Positions 59,669 through 64,000 of a DNA stretch of 64,000 nucleotides are shown piece after piece. The position numbers and the translations under genes are program-made. Under the pieces are notes generated by a model. It ran no database searches. It saw only the letters and a list, made by a program, of their open reading frames with translations, and had not been told where the DNA came from. Numbering within the stretch: the first letter of the stretch is position 1; every line of letters starts with the position of its first letter. Location of the stretch: positions 1-64,000 of the forward strand of contig JAFAFA010000012.1 in assembly GCA_023423695.1 (NCBI GenBank), written 5' to 3'. This stretch comes from Pseudomonadota bacterium (GTDB taxonomy: Bacteria > Pseudomonadota > Alphaproteobacteria > Azospirillales > Azospirillaceae).

Positions 59669-60607
59669 TCAGGAAGGCTGCGACCATGCCTGCGCCCGAT
59701 ATCCGGCGGCCACCGCATCAAAATCCACCATCGGAACGCCGAGTTCCTCGACGATCCACGTTACGAAGCAGCGGAAGGCGTGTTTCCGCTCGGCGCCCTT
59801 CGGCCAGACCAGCCAATGCGCGACGTGCCGCAGGCTTCTCGACCTTCCCTCTAGAGGAGCCACCAACTGGCCGGCTTGCAGTTCACGCTCGGCCAGTCGC
59901 ATGGATTCCAGCACGACGCCGACCCCATTCACCGCGGCGGCGATCGCCATGAAGCTGCGGTCGAAGCGCGGTCCCGCCGGAGTGGCGGAAATGGCCGAGT
60001 TCGCTTCGAACCACATCGGCCAGGTGACGCGGTTGTGGTCGTTGCGGACGAGCGTGACCGACAGCAGGTCGTCGATGGCGGCGACCCGCGACGCGATGCC
60101 CGGCGCGCACAAGGGTGTGATCGTCTCATCCCCAAGCGGAATCGCCATCACGTCGGGTTGGCGCGGTTCGCCATAAACGATGGAGAGGTCGTATTCCTCG
60201 GACGGGAACAGCGGGTAGTCCGGGCTGGCCGACAGCTTCAGCTCCACCGCAGGATAGAGCCCCAGGAAGCGGCCGAGCCTCGGCGACAGCCATTGCGCGG
60301 CGAAGGACGGCGCACAATGGACCCTGACGCGCGCCGGCCCGGTGGTCGTGATCTCCTGCAGGCCGCGCCGCAACTCGTCGAACCCGCGGGTCACGTGCTG
60401 GTAGAGAGTCCGCCCTTCCGGCGTCGGTTCGACCTTCCGCGGCGACCGCTGGAAAAGAACCGCTCCGAGCATGCGTTCCAGTTCTCGGATCGCATGGCTG
60501 ACGGCGGACGGCGTGACCGCCAGTTCCTGTGCCGCCGCGGCAAAGCTGCCCAGGCGGCACGCCGCTTCGAAAGCACGAAGCTGGTTCAGCGGAAGACGGC
60601 CGGTCAT
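59669..60607 (-). CDS. LysR-family transcriptional regulator (GcvA-like)
   Basis: A 312-residue regulator. The winged HTH is at residues 4-62 (LNQLRAFEAACRLGSFAAAAQELAVTPSAVSHAIRELE, by ends) and the effector-binding domain follows (VRVHCAPSFAAQWLSPRLGRFLGLYPAVELKLSAS, YDLSIVYGEP). The start MTGRLPLNQ was chosen as normal for GcvA-like proteins; the open frame extends 36 codons further upstream through the operator. It is divergent from the transketolase gene, with a perfect inverted repeat 26 bases before its start, so it is likely self-regulating and controls the transketolase operon. Confidence 0.92.
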   Translation of the reverse strand: MTGRLPLNQLRAFEAACRLGSFAAAAQELAVTPSAVSHAIRELERMLGAVLFQRSPRKVEPTPEGRTLYQHVTRGFDELRRGLQEITTTGPARVRVHCAPSFAAQWLSPRLGRFLGLYPAVELKLSASPDYPLFPSEEYDLSIVYGEPRQPDVMAIPLGDETITPLCAPGIASRVAAIDDLLSVTLVRNDHNRVTWPMWFEANSAISATPAGPRFDRSFMAIAAAVNGVGVVLESMRLAERELQAGQLVAPLEGRSRSLRHVAHWLVWPKGAERKHAFRCFVTWIVEELGVPMVDFDAVAAGYRAQAWSQPS

Positions 60608-60971
60608 AAGTGAATCCAGTTCATGACCTGTTGCAAACGATGCGTTTGCCAGATGGTTCGCGCTGGTGCAAGTTTTCACGGCACCGCAGCCATTCGAAAG
60701 AACTCGCCAAGGCAAAATCTTCCGCTTGGCAGGATGCTGAGATCAACCTGCTGAAACAGACAACAGGTCCGGTACCGCCCGAACGGAGGACGTGCATTCT
60801 GGGTTCCAAGCCGTCGCCACCGAAAATCGAGCGTTTCTCGGTAATGCCCCTATAAACTGACGAACTCTGGCCGCGCGCCGCACCGTGCGGTCCCGACCAT
60901 CCCCCCTTCCAGACATCCATCCTTCATCGACCGCCGTCCTCCAAGAGACTGCGACGAGGAGACTTGCGTCC
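60608..60971. promoter_or_regulatory. Divergent LysR/transketolase regulatory region
   Basis: This 364-base gap carries the LysR operator at 60633-60649 and the promoters of both genes. The plus-strand frame remains open from 60885 but has no ribosome site or transketolase-like sequence before 60972. Nothing else is seen. Confidence 0.5.
60633..60649. promoter_or_regulatory. LysR-type operator, perfect inverted repeat
   Basis: GCAAACG-ATG-CGTTTGC is a perfect 7-base inverted repeat with a 3-base centre, and T-N11-A registers can be drawn across it. It lies 26 bases upstream of the LysR start codon and about 320 bases from the transketolase start. Confidence 0.7.
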
Positions 60972-62969
60972 ATGATTCCCGCTGTGACCTCCGCTGACGT
61001 CGCCCCCCGCCTGATGGCCAACGCGATCCGCTTCCTGTCCATCGACGCCATCGAGCGCGCCACCGAAGGGCACCAGGGCGTGCCGCTGGGCATGGCGGAG
61101 ATCGCCACGGCCCTGTTCACGCGGCATTTCAAATGCAACCCGGCCGATCCGCGCTGGCCGGATCGCGACCGCTTCGTCCTGTCGAACGGCCACGGTTCGA
61201 TGCTGCTCTATTCCCTGCTTCATTTGCTTGGCTACGAACGCATCTCCCTCGACCAGATCAGGAATTTCCGCGAACTCGGATCGCATTGCGCCGGCCATCC
61301 CGAATATGATCCCGACGCGGGCATCGAGGTCACCACCGGCCCGCTCGGCCAGGGCATCGCCAACGCCTTTGGCATGGCGGTCGCAGAAGCCTATCTGAAC
61401 GCCAAATACGGCCCCTCACTGGTGGACCATCACACCTATGCCTTCGTCGGCGACGGCTGCCTGCAGGAAGGCGTCGGGCAGGAAGTCATCCAGCTCGCCG
61501 GCCATCTGCGGCTTGGCAAGCTGATCTTCTTCTGGGACGACAACCACATCACCGACGACGGCAGCACCGTGCTGTCGATCAGCGAGGATGTCGGTGCCCG
61601 CTTCCGCGTCGCCGGCTGGCATGTGCAGGAGGTCGACGGCCATGATGTCGAGGCGGTGTCGGCGGCCATCGCGCTGGCGAAGAAGGACCCGCGCCCGTCG
61701 ATGATCGCCTGCCGCACGGTGATCGCCCGCGGCATCCCGCGCCTGGAAGGCCAGCGCGGCGGCCACAGCGCCCGTCTGTTCAAGGAGGATCTGGAGGCGA
61801 CGCGCGCCAATCTGGACTGGCCGTACCCGTCCTTCACCGTGCCCGACGAGGTGCTGGCCGCATGGCGGGCCGCCGGCGCCCGCCATGGCGGGGAGTATGA
61901 CGCGTGGCACCGTCGCGTCGCCGCCCTGCCGGAGGAGGAGCGCGCCGAGTTCACCCGCGTGATCGAGGGCCGGCTGCCCGACGGCTGGCGCGACGTGCTG
62001 CTCGCCTACAAGAAGCGCATGGCCGACGAGCGGGTGGCCCAGCCCTCCATCCAGGCTTCCGGCGACATCACCACACTGCTGGCCGACGTGCTGCCGGAGA
62101 TGATGATCGGCTGCGCCGACCTGGAGGCGCCGACCAACCACAAGCGCACGCGCACCTCCTTCACCGCCGAAGAGCCGGCAGGCTCCTATGTCCATTGCGG
62201 CGTGCGCGAGCATGCGATGGGGGCGATGGTCAACGGCATGGCCGCGCATGGCGGCGTCATTCCGGTCAGCGTCACCTATCTGGCCTTCTCGGATTATCAG
62301 CGGCCGACCTTGCGCATGGCCGCGCTGATGGGCCTGCCGGCCCTCTACGTCTTCAGCCATGACTCGCTGGCGGTCGGCAAGAACGGGCCGACCCACCAGC
62401 CGGTGGAGATCCTCGCCTCTTTCCGTGCCATGCCGAACATCCTGGTGATGCGGCCGGCCGATGCGGTCGAGGCGGCCGAGTGCTGGGAGATCGCGCTGGA
62501 ACACCGGACCGGCCCCAGCATGCTGGTCTGCTCCAAGCAGGCGCTGCCCCCGACCGGCCGGCCCTTCGGCACAGAGAATCTGTCGCGCCGCGGCGCCTAT
62601 GTGCTTGCCGAGGCGGAAGGCGGCAAGCGTCTGGTCACGCTGATGGCCACCGGGTCGGAGGTGGCGCTGGCGCTCGAAGCGCGCCGGACCCTGCAGGCCG
62701 AGGGTATCCCGACCGCCGTGGTGTCGATGCCATGCTGGGAATTGTTCGACGAGCAGGACGACGCCTACCGCGCGGAGGTGATCGGCACCGGCACGGTGCG
62801 CATCGGTGTCGAGGCGGCGGTCAGGCTGGGATGGGACAAATATGTCGGGGAGACCGGCGGCTTCATCGGCATGACGGGCTTCGGCGCCTCCGGCCCGGTC
62901 GATGCCCTGTTCGAACGCTTCGGCATCACCGCGGCCCACATCGTGGCCGACGTGAAGCGCCGGCTCTGA
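60972..62969 (+). CDS. tkt: Transketolase
   Basis: A 665-residue thiamine-diphosphate enzyme moving two-carbon units between sugar phosphates. N-terminal ThDP domain: NAIRFLSIDAIERATEGHQGVPLGMAEIATALF, SNGHGSMLLYSLLHL, TTGPLGQGIANAFGMAVAE and GDGCLQEGVGQEVIQLAGHLRLGKLIFFWDDNHIT. Pyrimidine domain: FTAEEPAGSYVHCGVREHAMGAMVNGMAAHGG with the catalytic Glu (REHAM), and HDSLAVGKNGPTHQPVEI. A usual transketolase has GHPGxPxG where this has GHQGVPLG, a modest divergence. ATG 60972 follows GAGGAG. It is paired with a hydroxyacid dehydrogenase and a divergent LysR gene, so it is likely a specialised second copy. Confidence 0.92.
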   Translation: MIPAVTSADVAPRLMANAIRFLSIDAIERATEGHQGVPLGMAEIATALFTRHFKCNPADPRWPDRDRFVLSNGHGSMLLYSLLHLLGYERISLDQIRNFRELGSHCAGHPEYDPDAGIEVTTGPLGQGIANAFGMAVAEAYLNAKYGPSLVDHHTYAFVGDGCLQEGVGQEVIQLAGHLRLGKLIFFWDDNHITDDGSTVLSISEDVGARFRVAGWHVQEVDGHDVEAVSAAIALAKKDPRPSMIACRTVIARGIPRLEGQRGGHSARLFKEDLEATRANLDWPYPSFTVPDEVLAAWRAAGARHGGEYDAWHRRVAALPEEERAEFTRVIEGRLPDGWRDVLLAYKKRMADERVAQPSIQASGDITTLLADVLPEMMIGCADLEAPTNHKRTRTSFTAEEPAGSYVHCGVREHAMGAMVNGMAAHGGVIPVSVTYLAFSDYQRPTLRMAALMGLPALYVFSHDSLAVGKNGPTHQPVEILASFRAMPNILVMRPADAVEAAECWEIALEHRTGPSMLVCSKQALPPTGRPFGTENLSRRGAYVLAEAEGGKRLVTLMATGSEVALALEARRTLQAEGIPTAVVSMPCWELFDEQDDAYRAEVIGTGTVRIGVEAAVRLGWDKYVGETGGFIGMTGFGASGPVDALFERFGITAAHIVADVKRRL

Positions 62970-63007
62970 CCGCGCCGCCATTCCCTTCCGTGACCAAGGA
63001 CATCGTG

Positions 63008-63973
63008 ATGCGCAAGATCGTCTTCCTCGACCGCGCCACCCTCGCCCCGCAGATCCGCCTGCGTAAGCCGGGCTTCCCGCATGAGCTGATCGAACATGCC
63101 CGGACGACGCCGGATCAGGTGCTGGAGCGTCTGGCCGGTGCCGAGATCGCCATCGTCAACAAGGTGCAGCTGACAGCAGCCCTGCTGGAACGGCTGCCGC
63201 AACTGAAGCTGATCGCCGTGGCCGCCACCGGCACCGACTGCGTCGACAAGGAGTATTGCCGGACGCACGGCATCGCGGTGAGCAACATCCGCGGCTATGC
63301 CGTCAACACGGTGCCGGAGCACACCTTCGCCCTGATGCTGGCGCTGCGCCGCAACATCGTGCCCTTCCGTCAGGACGTTCTGGACGGCGAATGGCAGAAG
63401 TCCGGCCAGTTCTGTTTCTTCAACCACCCGATCCACGACCTTCAGGGCGCCCGTCTCGGCATCATCGGCGAAGGCGTTCTCGGCCAGCGCGTCGCCGACA
63501 TCGCCCGCGCCTTCGGCATGGTTCCGCTGTTCGCCGCGCACAAGGGCAAGTCCGGCCTCGGCCCGCTCTACACGCCGTGGGACGTGGTGCTGGAAACCAG
63601 CGACATCATCACCCTCCACAGCCCGCTCACGCCCGAGACCCGCGGCATGATCGCCATGCCCGAGTTCCGCCGGATGACGCGCAAGCCGCTGATCATCAAC
63701 ACGGCGCGCGGCGGTCTGGTGGTCGAGGAGGATCTGGTGACGGCCCTGGACGAAGGACTGATCGGCGGCGCCGGCTTCGACGTGACGCTGCCCGAACCGC
63801 CGCCGGCGGACAGCCCGCTGATGCGCATCGCCGGACGGCCCAACGTCATCGTCACGCCGCATCTGGGCTGGGCATCGGACGAGGCGCAGCAGGCGCTGGC
63901 CGACCAGTTGATCGACAACATCGAGAACTTCGCCGCCGGTTCGCCCAGCAATCTGGTGACGGGCGCCTACTGA
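63008..63973 (+). CDS. D-2-hydroxyacid dehydrogenase (glycerate dehydrogenase / hydroxypyruvate reductase type)
   Basis: A 321-residue NAD(P)-dependent dehydrogenase. The substrate-binding loop is VAATGTDCVD, the cofactor fold GARLGIIGEGVLGQRVADIARAFGM has Glu inside the GxGxxG, NTARGGLVVEEDLVTAL holds the catalytic Arg, and PHLGWASDEA the catalytic His (HLGWA for HIGWA). GAGFDVTLPEPPPADSPL is typical of glycerate dehydrogenases. It lies 38 bases after the transketolase gene, in one operon. The two could link hydroxypyruvate, which transketolase accepts as a donor, with glycerate. The GTG-ATG pair at 63005-63008 leaves the exact start uncertain by one codon. Confidence 0.9.
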   Translation: MRKIVFLDRATLAPQIRLRKPGFPHELIEHARTTPDQVLERLAGAEIAIVNKVQLTAALLERLPQLKLIAVAATGTDCVDKEYCRTHGIAVSNIRGYAVNTVPEHTFALMLALRRNIVPFRQDVLDGEWQKSGQFCFFNHPIHDLQGARLGIIGEGVLGQRVADIARAFGMVPLFAAHKGKSGLGPLYTPWDVVLETSDIITLHSPLTPETRGMIAMPEFRRMTRKPLIINTARGGLVVEEDLVTALDEGLIGGAGFDVTLPEPPPADSPLMRIAGRPNVIVTPHLGWASDEAQQALADQLIDNIENFAAGSPSNLVTGAY

Positions 63974-64000
63974 CGCCCCCGGCGGAATGTTTGGAAACCG

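Noticed and set aside
60885..60971. Upstream start for the transketolase
   Set aside because: The extra 29 residues do not resemble transketolase, and GAGGAG precedes the ATG at 60972.

Overview
The window looks like chromosomal or chromid DNA of a high-GC alphaproteobacterium, most likely Azospirillum or a close relative in the Rhodospirillales. This is an inference from the very high third-position GC, the dxs-ispA-xseB gene order, the alphaproteobacterial type of SerC, and the wealth of ABC sulfonate transporters, PAS-GGDEF-EAL proteins and formate/nitrite and GlgE-type genes. No sequence search was possible. I see no rRNA, tRNA, CRISPR array, prophage or intact insertion sequence.

Layout. 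1-2652 (minus): HDAC-like deacetylase, xseB, ispA and the start of dxs, an isoprenoid precursor cluster. 2865-5093: a TusA-like sulfur carrier divergent from an ArsR regulator with the two cysteines of persulfide sensors, then a DUF423 membrane protein and a family 2 glycosyltransferase. 5389-9450 (minus): SDR dehydrogenase, amidase, membrane-anchored HNH nuclease and a sugar-nucleotide epimerase. 9451-12177: a cluster of DnaA-box-like sites, then serC with its own terminator and a structured leader, and two exported small proteins. 12298-16180 (minus): two c-di-GMP proteins, one with a degenerate and one with an intact GGDEF, both with EAL. 16640-19472: a sigma-54-type promoter, a formate/nitrite transporter, a terminator and a PP2C phosphatase-Ser/Thr kinase fusion. 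19498-22365: zinc-binding protein, ABC ATPase, lipoprotein hydrolase and a small protein. 22599-26973: a two-headed GH13/GlgE enzyme divergent from a polyphosphate kinase 2. 27008-33334: racemase, two proteins of unknown function, a YdeP-type molybdoenzyme and a DUF533 protein.

33838-44136 resembles an acquired block with an AT-rich edge. A minus-strand operon there carries a membrane-anchored alpha/beta hydrolase, a patatin phospholipase, a GntP-type permease, an RND efflux pair and a small two-TM protein. A divergent DUF1269 gene lies beyond it.

44177-59449 is an organosulfur acquisition region in three modules: tauABCD (minus); an ABC transporter operon with a thiol dioxygenase, a four-domain rhodanese and a second TauD-type dioxygenase (plus), ending in a decayed LysR gene; and an SsuD-like flavin monooxygenase with its own binding protein and an acyl-CoA-dehydrogenase-like flavoprotein. 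Together they would import sulfonates or sulfate esters, release the sulfur oxidatively and handle sulfane or sulfinate intermediates. The last part (59669-63973) is a GcvA-like LysR regulator divergent from a transketolase and a hydroxypyruvate reductase-like dehydrogenase, with a perfect inverted repeat between them as probable operator.
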